Below, in pieces: positions 26,345-33,213 of a stretch of 34,716 nucleotides of DNA (the stretch's first letter is position 1; every line of letters begins with the position of its first letter). The translations under genes and the position numbers were made by a program. The notes under the pieces are model-generated. The model had not been told where the DNA came from. It worked only from the letters and a program-made list of their open reading frames with translations, and did not search any database. This stretch comes from an uncultured Eubacteriales bacterium (GTDB lineage: Bacteria > Bacillota > Clostridia > Monoglobales > Monoglobaceae): NCBI GenBank assembly GCA_958352815.1, contig CATWQA010000021.1, forward strand, positions 1 through 34,716. Direction: 5' to 3'.

Positions 26345-26373
26345 CTGTAGGGGGGCGGCTTCCCAGACGCCCC
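26345..26373. repeat. GGGGCGTCTGGGAAGCCGCC repeat, copy 2 (inverted)
   Basis: Reverse complement of 8124-8151 with one inserted G. The sequence after it (26388-26450, AATGTGATTATATA and further) resembles 8035-8110, so a longer segment is shared. GCCGCTATAAGCGGCACATA (26473-26492) also resembles a block at 12017-12037. Confidence 0.55.
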
Positions 26374-26592
26374 GCATACAAACCAATGTGATTATATACA
26401 GTTACAGGAATTATAAATAAAATCCCAAATCCATATAATGTAATTGTTAACAGTTGTTTGGGCGGCAGGCGCCGCCGCTATAAGCGGCACATATATGTTT
26501 TATTTTGACAAAGCCTTTGTCAACTTTTTGTTGGGGTTTGGGGCGAAGCCCCAATCGGTTTCCCCGAAGGGGAAAGCCGATACCGTCCGGGT

Positions 26593-26714
26593 CTGGCTGT
26601 GACCCAACTTCTTTGAAGTTGGACGGCTATCAGTGTTCCGATTTATTTAAAGTACGCAATGTCAATAATAAACATAAGTTGTTGCCTGTGGGGCGGAACA
26701 GGGCTAGGCGATTG
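26593..26714. repeat. MITE-like repeat unit, copy C (inverted)
   Basis: The palindrome is at 26604-26622 within an invariant 29-nt block (26597-26625). It is followed by GCAATGTCAATAATA and the right-end arm GGGCGGAACAGGGCTAGGCG (26693-26712), which matches copy A. Nothing else in 26057-26799 looks like a gene; the gap is a mosaic of repeats, including small GGGGC/GCCCC and CCCC/GGGG hairpins at 26537-26575. Confidence 0.65.
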
Positions 26715-26771
26715 TTACGAATGTGAGGATAAAATTATAGGGGATAAATTGAATTGTAAGTTCAAATTTGT

Positions 26772-26789
26772 GAAAAACATAGGTTTTTC
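26772..26789 (-). terminator. Weak hairpin after the deacylase operon
   Basis: GAAAAAC (26772-26778) and GTTTTTC (26783-26789) form a 7-bp stem with a 4-nt loop, 10 nt after the last gene of the minus-strand operon. It is AT-rich and could be a weak terminator. Confidence 0.3.
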
Positions 26790-26799
26790 GCAAAAATCC

Positions 26800-27729
26800 C
26801 TATTCCGTGGGTATCAGTTTAAATAATACTGCGTTGGCGTAGGCAAGAGACTTTGCCTGGGTAAAGAACACAATCCCGTCTGTCGGCGCAGTGATTTCCG
26901 TTTGTACCGAGCAGTCATAGGGATCAAGTATATGTGCCATAACATCGCCCTTTTGAACCGTCTCGTAGGTGTCGGTAAAGCTTCTGAAAATACCTGCTGT
27001 TGACGATTTAATGGGAATCATAGAGCTTTCGTCAATAATCGATGAAATATACCCCTTGTGACCGCCAAACTGCACTATGCCCTTGCTGTTAAGGAAATTC
27101 AGCACTGCGGTTACGGCGTCGTCTGCACCTTTGATATCAATGGTGTCGGTTTGGTTGGTAAACAGAGAAAAGGACTCGGTTTCCCATATCTGCCAGTTGT
27201 AGCTCAAGGTCGTGGTGTCGTAGGGATGGGGTTTTCTCTTGACAATATACGGCAGACCGAAAGCCTTTGCGTCCTCTGTGTAGTCCCAACCCGTGTCCAT
27301 AAGACGTATATGGGGTACGAATTTTCCCGGGATGTAGTTGCTGGCAAAATGTATGCCGTATTTATAGCCCGTAACCTTTTCAAACATTCCCGCAGCAACC
27401 CTCTGGGTAGTCTCGCCCAGGTTATAGCCCGGGAACATTCTGTTTATATCTGTATTGTCCGTAGGCCAGAACCGTTTTTCAATATTCATCGAATAGGGAT
27501 TTATAACAGGCACCACTGCAATTGATTTGCCCTCTGTGATTTTTCCCTGCTTTTCAAGCTCCGAAAGTCTTTTCACAAGCATAGCGCAGGAAAACATCTG
27601 CTGTATCTCATTGCCGCGGACGCCGCCTGCAATAACCGCAGACTTTTCTCCGCTGCCGAATTTGCGGCAGTGAATACGCATATTGTCCCTATAGAGGGAT
27701 TTTAATTCGTAAATTGTATCTTCAATCAT
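26800..27729 (-). CDS. AstE/AspA-like (M14) deacylase homologue with altered zinc site
   Basis: A 309-residue relative of succinylglutamate desuccinylase and aspartoacylase. The fold is recognisable: GGVRGNEIQQ (35-44), the DINRMFPG substrate-loop equivalent (94-101), YGIHFASN with His127, and a C-terminal beta domain (PTDGIVFFTQ) as in its neighbour. The first zinc ligand, normally the His of HGNE, is Arg38 here (codon CGC), while Glu41 and His127 remain. Either this is a subfamily that uses another ligand, or it is a non-hydrolytic partner of the adjacent paralogue. ATG 27729 follows GGGAGGTG by 6 nt; the GTG at 27738 overlaps that site. It overlaps the upstream gene by 8 bp, so translation is coupled. 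It is the last gene of the operon. Confidence 0.8.
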   Translation of the reverse strand: MIEDTIYELKSLYRDNMRIHCRKFGSGEKSAVIAGGVRGNEIQQMFSCAMLVKRLSELEKQGKITEGKSIAVVPVINPYSMNIEKRFWPTDNTDINRMFPGYNLGETTQRVAAGMFEKVTGYKYGIHFASNYIPGKFVPHIRLMDTGWDYTEDAKAFGLPYIVKRKPHPYDTTTLSYNWQIWETESFSLFTNQTDTIDIKGADDAVTAVLNFLNSKGIVQFGGHKGYISSIIDESSMIPIKSSTAGIFRSFTDTYETVQKGDVMAHILDPYDCSVQTEITAPTDGIVFFTQAKSLAYANAVLFKLIPTE

Positions 27730-28669
27730 TTTCGGCACCTCCCAAAATTCGGGCTATGAGAGAGCCCTCGTCAACAACAGGGTATTCTCGTATTGTAAAT
27801 ACCATGCCGTCGCTTGGCGCATACATGGTGTCAAGTATTTCCGCGCGGAGAGGGTCAACTATATCGCCTACAGCATCGCCTTCTTTAACATAGTCGCAGT
27901 GCTTCACCCGCGGCAGAAATATTCCCGATACGGGTGCGTTGAGAAAGCTGACCTCATCGGGATCGCTTGATACAATGGGCTTTTTCGGCTCAATTGTGTC
28001 TCCGTCCCATATGCCCAGCTCCTTCATCAGACAGAAAATCCCGTCGGTTATACGGGTTCCGTACTCCCTCGTAATTCTCATTCCCACGCCTGCTTCCACA
28101 ACGAGAGTGGGAGTGCCTATTGTGTTAAGAGAATTTGCCAGAGTGGATTTGAGCACTGTCGCTGCACCGTGCACCCATATTAAATCAATATTCATGGTTT
28201 TGGCAAGGGGAACCAGGGTCTCGGCCGTCTCCTCAGAAATCCGTATCTGCGGCACCTCCGTAAGGAAAATATTCGACGCATGAATGTCCACACAGGCGGC
28301 AGAGCCCTCAATATCCGACACTATTTTTGCCGCAATATGCTCCGCCATTGAGCCGTCCTCAGAGCCTGGGAAAATCCTGTTCATGTCAAGGTCAAACCCG
28401 GGAATACCGCGGGTTATTGAGTCAATGCCCATGGGGTTAAGGGCAGGGTATACGTCAACTATGCCTTTTAGGTGAATAATATTTTCTTTTATCCTGCGCG
28501 ACAGCTCATAGCACACAAACTGCCCCTCAAGCTCGTCGCCGTGGGTTCCGGTGACAACGCTAATCCGTTTTTCTCTGCCGGTAAGCGGAGTTAGAGGAAC
28601 AATTCTGTTTTTCTTTATTTCCAATTTCTCGTCAATAGGCAGGCCTACCGACGCCACTGTTTCTATCAT
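27722..28669 (-). CDS. AstE/AspA-like (M14) zinc deacylase
   Basis: A 315-residue protein of the succinylglutamate desuccinylase/aspartoacylase family, which hydrolyses N-acyl amino acid amide bonds with a single zinc. The zinc site is intact: His43 and Glu46 (GTHGDELEG) and His130 (VDIHASN). The substrate-binding DMNRIFPG lies at 95-102 and the probable general base Glu192 is in TLVVEAGVG. The C-terminal beta domain (about 230-310) includes APSDGMVFTIREYP. The reading frame is open upstream to 28840, but that would overlap the transglutaminase gene, so ATG 28669 is chosen, 22 nt after that gene's stop; the ribosome binding site is weak. The substrate cannot be read from the sequence. Confidence 0.85.
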   Translation of the reverse strand: MIETVASVGLPIDEKLEIKKNRIVPLTPLTGREKRISVVTGTHGDELEGQFVCYELSRRIKENIIHLKGIVDVYPALNPMGIDSITRGIPGFDLDMNRIFPGSEDGSMAEHIAAKIVSDIEGSAACVDIHASNIFLTEVPQIRISEETAETLVPLAKTMNIDLIWVHGAATVLKSTLANSLNTIGTPTLVVEAGVGMRITREYGTRITDGIFCLMKELGIWDGDTIEPKKPIVSSDPDEVSFLNAPVSGIFLPRVKHCDYVKEGDAVGDIVDPLRAEILDTMYAPSDGMVFTIREYPVVDEGSLIARILGGAEND

Positions 28670-28691
28670 ATTAATCTCAATACCCTTTCCG

Positions 28692-29468
28692 TTATTGTTC
28701 TTCCACAAGTACGCTGACAGTCTGGGTCTGTTTCCCCATGCCGAAAAGGACACCGCGGGAAACCTTGCAGTCGCGGCTGTCGCGTCCGTGGGAAATTTTA
28801 ATGTAGTAATCGTCCGCAAGCAGATTATTTGTGGGGTCAAAGCCGTACCAATAACCCTTTAAGTACGCTTCAACCCATGCGTGGGTCGCCCCTTCGCCGA
28901 TCATCATGCCCACGACATACCGCGCGGGAATACCGTCCATTCTCAAAAGAGAAATAAGCATCTGGGCAAAGTCCTGGCAGACGCCGTGCCGCTTTGCCAT
29001 GGATGTCTCAGCCGTGGTGTTGACATCGGTGGCATAGGGGGTATAGCTCACGGTTTGATGAAGCTTTTCCATAAAGTACAGCGCGCGGTCATAGGGCTTT
29101 TTGGGCGCACCTCCGCAAAGGCTCTTGTAAAAGGCTGTAAGCTCTCTGCCGGGGGAGGTCAGAGGCGAACGGACAAGAAACATATCCGTTTCACCTCCAA
29201 GCTCCTCATAAAGAGCGAGACCTGTCTCCGCAACGCCCTGTACAGATACGTCAAAGCTGTCATGAGGCTCCGGAATATAGCCGTAGGATATTATGTTGCC
29301 GAAAACGTCTCGGTCGGAGACGACTTTGTTTTCGGGCAGAATTGCTATGCTAAGGCTCTGTATATTCTGCCTCTCGGTATTTCGCGGCAGGCATTTCATG
29401 CTGTAATAGTGGCGAAAGACAGGGCTTGAAAAATCAATCCGCATTTCATATGAAAACCGTAAAATCAT
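28692..29468 (-). CDS. Transglutaminase-like cysteine protease
   Basis: A 258-residue protein of the bacterial transglutaminase-like family that accompanies alpha-E and permuted ATP-grasp proteins. The catalytic triad is visible: Cys164 (GVCQDFAQ), His196 (GATHAWVEAY) and Asp211 (YGFDPTNN). The N-terminal beta region (1-110) matches the Transglut_N-type domain of this group. No signal peptide is present, so it acts in the cytoplasm. ATG 29468 lies 2 bp after the preceding stop and has no clear ribosome binding site, suggesting reinitiation; ATG 29444 is an alternative. Members of this family may cut or form isopeptide or peptide bonds; which applies here is unknown. Confidence 0.88.
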   Translation of the reverse strand: MILRFSYEMRIDFSSPVFRHYYSMKCLPRNTERQNIQSLSIAILPENKVVSDRDVFGNIISYGYIPEPHDSFDVSVQGVAETGLALYEELGGETDMFLVRSPLTSPGRELTAFYKSLCGGAPKKPYDRALYFMEKLHQTVSYTPYATDVNTTAETSMAKRHGVCQDFAQMLISLLRMDGIPARYVVGMMIGEGATHAWVEAYLKGYWYGFDPTNNLLADDYYIKISHGRDSRDCKVSRGVLFGMGKQTQTVSVLVEEQ

Positions 29469-29470
29469 AA

Positions 29471-30133
29471 CTAAAATATGGACAGCGCCTTTTGCAGTGT
29501 TGCGCCGTAGTCAATGGGTTCGTCCTCAATCATTGCCGCCACGTGCATGAGCGCAGCCTTGTTATACTTCAAGGTTGTTGTGCCGATGCGGTGAGTGAGC
29601 CTGTCAACCTCCCGCCGCAGCTCGGCGCGGGGCTTTTTGGTGCGCAGGTACAGATCAAGCCTTTCAATGCGCTTCCCCGCCTTCACCGCGTTTCTTGTGG
29701 ACTCCTCGTCAACCTCGTCGTCCAGACAGCCCCAGAAGGCAAGGATGTTGTCAAGAACCTGCTGCAGGCTGAAAATAGGCGAGTCGCTTATTTTGGCCTC
29801 GTTCAGACGGGATATAGCCAGATGAATGTAGGCGAGAGTTTTGGTTGAAATCTCGTCACGGATTACCATGGCGTTATCATAGGCGCGCTGAGCGTTTGCG
29901 ATAATGGAGTAGCTGTTGTTCTCATCAAAGGCGAACCTTGACGTAAAGTCCTCCGATGATGTGTATTCGTTGGGAACACCGAGAGCCTCACATATTCTGA
30001 TATAATAATCGCTGTTCTCGTCAATCATATGGTCATAGCTGTCCATATACATAGAAATAAGCTGATATACTCGTTCAATATATCGTCCGAGCCAATATAA
30101 ATTATCAAGTCTTGCTACCGTGATAGTACCCAT
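29471..30133 (-). CDS. Alpha-E domain protein (DUF403)
   Basis: A 220-residue all-helical protein. It starts with the family signature ARLDNLYWLGRYIERVYQL; further helices follow, including LQQVLDNILAFWGCLDDEVD. Alpha-E proteins occur beside circularly permuted ATP-grasp and transglutaminase-like genes and are thought to work with them, though their biochemical role is not established. At 220 residues it is shorter than many family members (about 300). A GGGAGGAGG ribosome binding site lies upstream, inside the ATP-grasp gene, whose end overlaps by 19 bp. Confidence 0.88.
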   Translation of the reverse strand: MGTITVARLDNLYWLGRYIERVYQLISMYMDSYDHMIDENSDYYIRICEALGVPNEYTSSEDFTSRFAFDENNSYSIIANAQRAYDNAMVIRDEISTKTLAYIHLAISRLNEAKISDSPIFSLQQVLDNILAFWGCLDDEVDEESTRNAVKAGKRIERLDLYLRTKKPRAELRREVDRLTHRIGTTTLKYNKAALMHVAAMIEDEPIDYGATLQKALSIF

Positions 30134-31431
30134 GTGTCTTTAAATCCTCCTCCCTGAGATGAATTGACAATGAAGGAATCGGGATTTCTCGAAAACCTTG
30201 TCAATCCGCTTTTCCAAACCTTTACGCTGTCCGATGCCAGGACAAAGGCTCTTAAATCCGCCTTTCTCGGCACAGGCGTTTTTCCGTCCTCGTCAAGAAT
30301 GTCCAAATCAATAAAATCAATAATTTCCTGAGCGATAAAGCGGCGGGGCTCCGCCTTAATCGTATTTATAAATTCCTCTTTCTTTTCCTTTGTCAGAGAG
30401 CTGCCGAACAGCACTCCGTAGCCTCCCGCCTCGGCAACGTCCTTGATTACAAGGTTGTCAAAGTTGTCAAGGACGTACTTCATGTCCTCCTCGTAATAGG
30501 GCAGGTATGTGGGGGCGTTGTTGGTAACGCAGTCCTCGCCCAGATAGTATTTAACCATTTTGGGCACGAAATAATATATGCCCTTGTCGTCTGCCACGCC
30601 GTTGCCCGGTGCGTTCAAAATCGCCACGTTGCCCCGCTTATATGCGTTATAAAGCCCCGGAACTCCTATAAGGGACTCCTCGCAAAAGGCGAGAGGGTCG
30701 AGATACTCGTCGGAAATACGGCGGTAAACCGCCCCGACCCGCTGCTTGCCCGAGGTGGAGTTGAGGTAAACAACATCGTCCTCCACCATAAGCTCGTTGT
30801 TGGAAACAAGCACCGCCCCTGTCTTTTCGGCGAGATAGGAATGTTCAAAAAATGCCGCATTATATCTTCCGGGGGTCAGGATTACGTTAAGACCGCCTGT
30901 GTTTACATAGTCCATTGTATGCTTGAGCAGGTCGGCGTAATCCCTGTTATCCTCCACGGGGTTTTCGCGGAAGGTGGAGGGGCTTGATATTCTGCACAGG
31001 TTGCGGGCAATAAGGGGATATGACGCGCCTGACGGTATGCGCAGATTATCCTCCAGTATGTACCAGTTGCCGTCCTTCGCCTGCACAAGGTCAATGCCGG
31101 ATATATGGCTGGCAATACCCTTTGGAGCTTTGACGCCGTCGCATTCAGCCATATATCCCGATGAGGAATAAACGAACTCCGGAGGAATGACCTTATCCTT
31201 TATGATTTTTTTGTCGCCGTATATATCGGCGATAAACATGTTAAGAGCCGTTACCCGCTGGGCGAGCCCCCTCTCCATTAAATCAAATTCGTCCTTTCCG
31301 ATAATCCTCGGAATTGGGTCGAAGGGAAACAGCTGTTCTTTAAATACACCGTTTTTGTAAATCCCGAACCGCACGCCGTAACGCTCCAGAAGCGAGTTGA
31401 TATTTCCAACATGCTTGTAGAGTTCTTTCAT
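30115..31431 (-). CDS. Circularly permuted ATP-grasp protein
   Basis: About 438 residues of the type 2 circularly permuted ATP-grasp family (older names DUF404/DUF407). These are predicted ATP-dependent amide or peptide ligases. Visible landmarks are PFDPIPRII (39-47), VQAKDGNWYILEDNLRIPSG (about 120-139), NVAILNAPGNGVADDKGIYY, and the C-terminal LVIKDVAEAGGYGVLFG, RRFIAQE and RKADLRAFV stretches that match the rearranged nucleotide-binding elements. AAAGGAG precedes a run of ATG codons; ATG 31431 has the best spacing, with 31437 and 31440 as alternatives. It is the first gene of a five-gene operon and is preceded by a terminator-like hairpin. The substrate is unknown. Confidence 0.88.
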   Translation of the reverse strand: MKELYKHVGNINSLLERYGVRFGIYKNGVFKEQLFPFDPIPRIIGKDEFDLMERGLAQRVTALNMFIADIYGDKKIIKDKVIPPEFVYSSSGYMAECDGVKAPKGIASHISGIDLVQAKDGNWYILEDNLRIPSGASYPLIARNLCRISSPSTFRENPVEDNRDYADLLKHTMDYVNTGGLNVILTPGRYNAAFFEHSYLAEKTGAVLVSNNELMVEDDVVYLNSTSGKQRVGAVYRRISDEYLDPLAFCEESLIGVPGLYNAYKRGNVAILNAPGNGVADDKGIYYFVPKMVKYYLGEDCVTNNAPTYLPYYEEDMKYVLDNFDNLVIKDVAEAGGYGVLFGSSLTKEKKEEFINTIKAEPRRFIAQEIIDFIDLDILDEDGKTPVPRKADLRAFVLASDSVKVWKSGLTRFSRNPDSFIVNSSQGGGFKDTWVLSR

Positions 31432-31455
31432 TTCCATCATCTCCTTTGCTGAAAC

Positions 31456-31488
31456 AAAAAAGGCGCATCACTAACGTGAAACGCCTTT
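31456..31488 (-). promoter_or_regulatory. Terminator-like hairpin in the operon leader (attenuator candidate)
   Basis: On the minus strand AAAGGCG (31488-31482) pairs with CGCCTTT (31465-31459), with an inner CAC/GTG stem, and the helix runs straight into six T. It lies between the operon promoter and the first gene, about 25 nt before the start codon, so it could stop transcription unless opened. On the plus strand only three T follow and there is no plus-strand gene to terminate. Confidence 0.6.
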
Positions 31489-31520
31489 GTAATCATTCGC
31501 AATAATATTTAATTGCTTAC

Positions 31521-31549
31521 ATTTTAACACTCACATTTGCTTTTGTCAA
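31521..31549 (-). promoter_or_regulatory. Promoter of the ATP-grasp operon
   Basis: Minus strand perfect TTGACA (31549-31544), 17-bp spacer, TAAAAT (31526-31521). The expected leader is about 75 nt and contains the hairpin at 31456-31488. Confidence 0.8.
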
Positions 31550-31748
31550 TGTTTCGGAATAAAAATTTTTAAAATTGTAATAATGCAAAAAACTCGTTTA
31601 GCTGAAAAAATCAATTTTAGTATATTTTACAACAGTGAACCAATCACCCGCCCTCGTCGCAATATGCCCTCATAGCTCGGCTTGCCTGTTCGCCAAGCCT
31701 ACGCCTTTACGGGCATGTGCTCCTCTTCCCAAAAAGTCTTTCGACTTT

Positions 31749-31934
31749 TCGGGAGCCCTGCCCGCCCCGGCGCTTGGGGAGGAGGGCGGCTGTGACCCAA
31801 CTTCTTTGAAGTTGGACGGCTCGAAGTATTCCAATTTGCACAAAGTAGGCAATGTCAATAACAGTCCTCAGTTGTCGCCGACAGAGCGCAACGGGGTGGG
31901 CGAATGGTTTCAAAGGCAAAGCCTTTATCAAAAT
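31749..31934. repeat. MITE-like repeat unit, copy D (inverted) with flanking module
   Basis: It starts with a GC-rich piece containing GCGCTTGGGGAGGAGGGC, which resembles the loop of the hairpin repeat. Then come the invariant 29-nt block with the palindrome (31797-31815), the GCAATGTCAATAACA segment, the end arm GAGCGCAACGGGGTGGGCGA (31884-31903) and the 29-nt AAAGGC/GCCTTT module (31906-31934). The arm is the reverse complement of the left end of copy A. The gap 31550-31967 has no gene that I can support. Confidence 0.7.
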
Positions 31935-31967
31935 AGATGGGTACAGATATATTAAAGTTTTAAGTGC

Positions 31968-32002
31968 TTCGTTGTAGTATGACCCTACAACGAAAATTTT
32001 TT
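31968..32002 (+). terminator. Intrinsic terminator with no gene upstream
   Basis: TTCGTTGTAG (31968-31977) pairs with CTACAACGAA (31985-31994), 7-nt loop, then AATTTTTT. No plus-strand gene precedes it; only the repeat region does. It lies 15 nt before the next promoter and may insulate it or end a repeat-derived transcript. Confidence 0.7.
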
Positions 32003-32016
32003 GTTTTGAAACCATA

Positions 32017-32045
32017 TTGACATTTTTAACAAAATAATTTATACT
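32017..32045 (+). promoter_or_regulatory. Promoter for the DUF4867-like gene
   Basis: Perfect TTGACA (32017-32022), 17-bp spacer, TATACT (32040-32045), about 27 nt before the start codon after the expected transcription start. Confidence 0.8.
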
Positions 32046-32078
32046 TATCTTATCAATAATTTAACGGAGGAATGAAAA

Positions 32079-32723
32079 ATGGGATTGGTTATTAAATCGA
32101 TAAATGATAAGTCTTTTGCAAAGTACGGCAGAGTGGTTGAGGGGACTGACTGGAGCGAGCTTTTAAAGGCTCTGGAGGAGAACACTCCCGCACCGGATAA
32201 TGTGGTGTATGTGCCTTCGTGCCCTGAGCTTGAGAGCTTGCCTGTTATGAAAACCCTGAGCGATAATGTGTACGGCGGAATGCCTATCCAGATAGGCTAT
32301 TGCAACGGTACAAATACAAAGCTGAACTGCCTTGAGTATCACAGAGACAGCGAGATTGATATTGCGGCGGACGATGTGGTGCTGCTTCTTGGTTGTCAGC
32401 AGGACGCAACGGGAGATAGCTATGACACAGGTCTGGTTGAGGCGTTTCTATGCCCTAAGGGAACTGCGGTTGAGTTGTACGCCACAACTCTGCACTATGC
32501 TCCCTGCAGCGGAAAGCTTGGGGATACCTTTAGAGTTGTAATAGTTCTCCCCAGGGGGACCAACGGCCCCAAGCCTGAAATTGAGGTAACCAACTCGGAG
32601 GATGCCAGACTGTTTGCCTGCAATAAGTGGCTTATTGCTCACCCGGAGGCACCGGAGGCAAGCCAAGGCGCAGTTGTTACTCTGACCGGTGAGAATATAG
32701 ATATAGCGGATTTGATAAAGTAA
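32079..32723 (+). CDS. DUF4867-like, probably cupin-fold protein
   Basis: A 214-residue cytoplasmic protein that resembles the DUF4867 family of Firmicutes. Visible stretches are NCLEYHRDSEIDIAADDVVL (about 88-107), which looks like the first metal-binding cupin strand with His93; LLLGCQQD; and a later LYATTLHYAPCSG with His152, which could supply a second ligand. Family members are assumed to be sugar-related cupins but no reaction is established. A GGAGG lies about 10 nt before ATG 32079. The start is close to its own promoter, and two further genes follow at about 20-bp gaps, so a three-gene transcript is plausible. Confidence 0.75.
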   Translation: MGLVIKSINDKSFAKYGRVVEGTDWSELLKALEENTPAPDNVVYVPSCPELESLPVMKTLSDNVYGGMPIQIGYCNGTNTKLNCLEYHRDSEIDIAADDVVLLLGCQQDATGDSYDTGLVEAFLCPKGTAVELYATTLHYAPCSGKLGDTFRVVIVLPRGTNGPKPEIEVTNSEDARLFACNKWLIAHPEAPEASQGAVVTLTGENIDIADLIK

Positions 32724-32743
32724 CTAAAAGGGGGAGTAGGGTT

Positions 32744-33193
32744 ATGAAGTGCGCAAACTGCGGCGCGGAGATTGACGCAGCAACAGGTAGATGTATGGTG
32801 TGCGGAGCAGAGGTGTCCGCAGGAGATACAGGGAATATCCCGAATATAAACCGGGAGATGTACGGCGCTGCGCCGCCCCGGAATACATATTATGAGCCGC
32901 TGACCAATCAACCGGTATCGGTTGCACGCTGGATAGGCAGAATGTTTATAACCTGGATTCCCGTTGTGGGCAGCCTGGTGTACCTGATTATGCTGATTGT
33001 TTGGGCTTGCTCCGATAAGTTTGAGGTAACCTCAAAGAACTGGGCGCTGGCGTCTCTTATTATGACAATAATTCGTATAATAGTGGGTATAGCGGTATTC
33101 TACGGCATTTTCGCCTTGCTTGCGGCGGTTTTCAGCGACCCCGGGGTACAGCAGGATTTTCAAACTTTTATGCAAACCTTGCCTATTTATTAA
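32744..33193 (+). CDS. Zinc-ribbon membrane protein
   Basis: A 149-residue protein. The N-terminal zinc ribbon has MKCANCGAEI (Cys3, Cys6) and GRCMVCGAEV (Cys17, Cys20). A 45-residue linker follows, then two membrane helices (about 67-88 and 102-130). AAAAGGGGGAG precedes the ATG. It lies 20 bp after the DUF4867-like gene. Zinc-ribbon plus membrane-helix proteins are common in Clostridia with no defined role; I assign none. Confidence 0.75.
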   Translation: MKCANCGAEIDAATGRCMVCGAEVSAGDTGNIPNINREMYGAAPPRNTYYEPLTNQPVSVARWIGRMFITWIPVVGSLVYLIMLIVWACSDKFEVTSKNWALASLIMTIIRIIVGIAVFYGIFALLAAVFSDPGVQQDFQTFMQTLPIY

Positions 33194-33213
33194 TAAGAAA
33201 GGGAGAGGTATAT

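Noticed and set aside
26024..26386. Minus-strand frame of 120 codons after rpoC
   Set aside because: It runs through the rpoC terminator, the heptamer tandem repeat and repeat copy B; composition and context are non-coding.
26505..26726. Plus-strand frame of 73 codons across the repeat region
   Set aside because: It is the translation of repeat modules, including the palindrome; no ribosome binding site, and the same peptide arises from other repeat copies.
28670..28840. N-terminal extension of the intact deacylase
   Set aside because: It would overlap the transglutaminase gene, has no family similarity, and an internal ATG at 28669 gives a normal family start.
31635..31955. Plus-strand frame of 106 codons before the DUF4867-like gene
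   Set aside because: It covers repeat copy D and its flanks; the CDPTSLKLDG peptide is shared only through the repeat, and no start signal is present.
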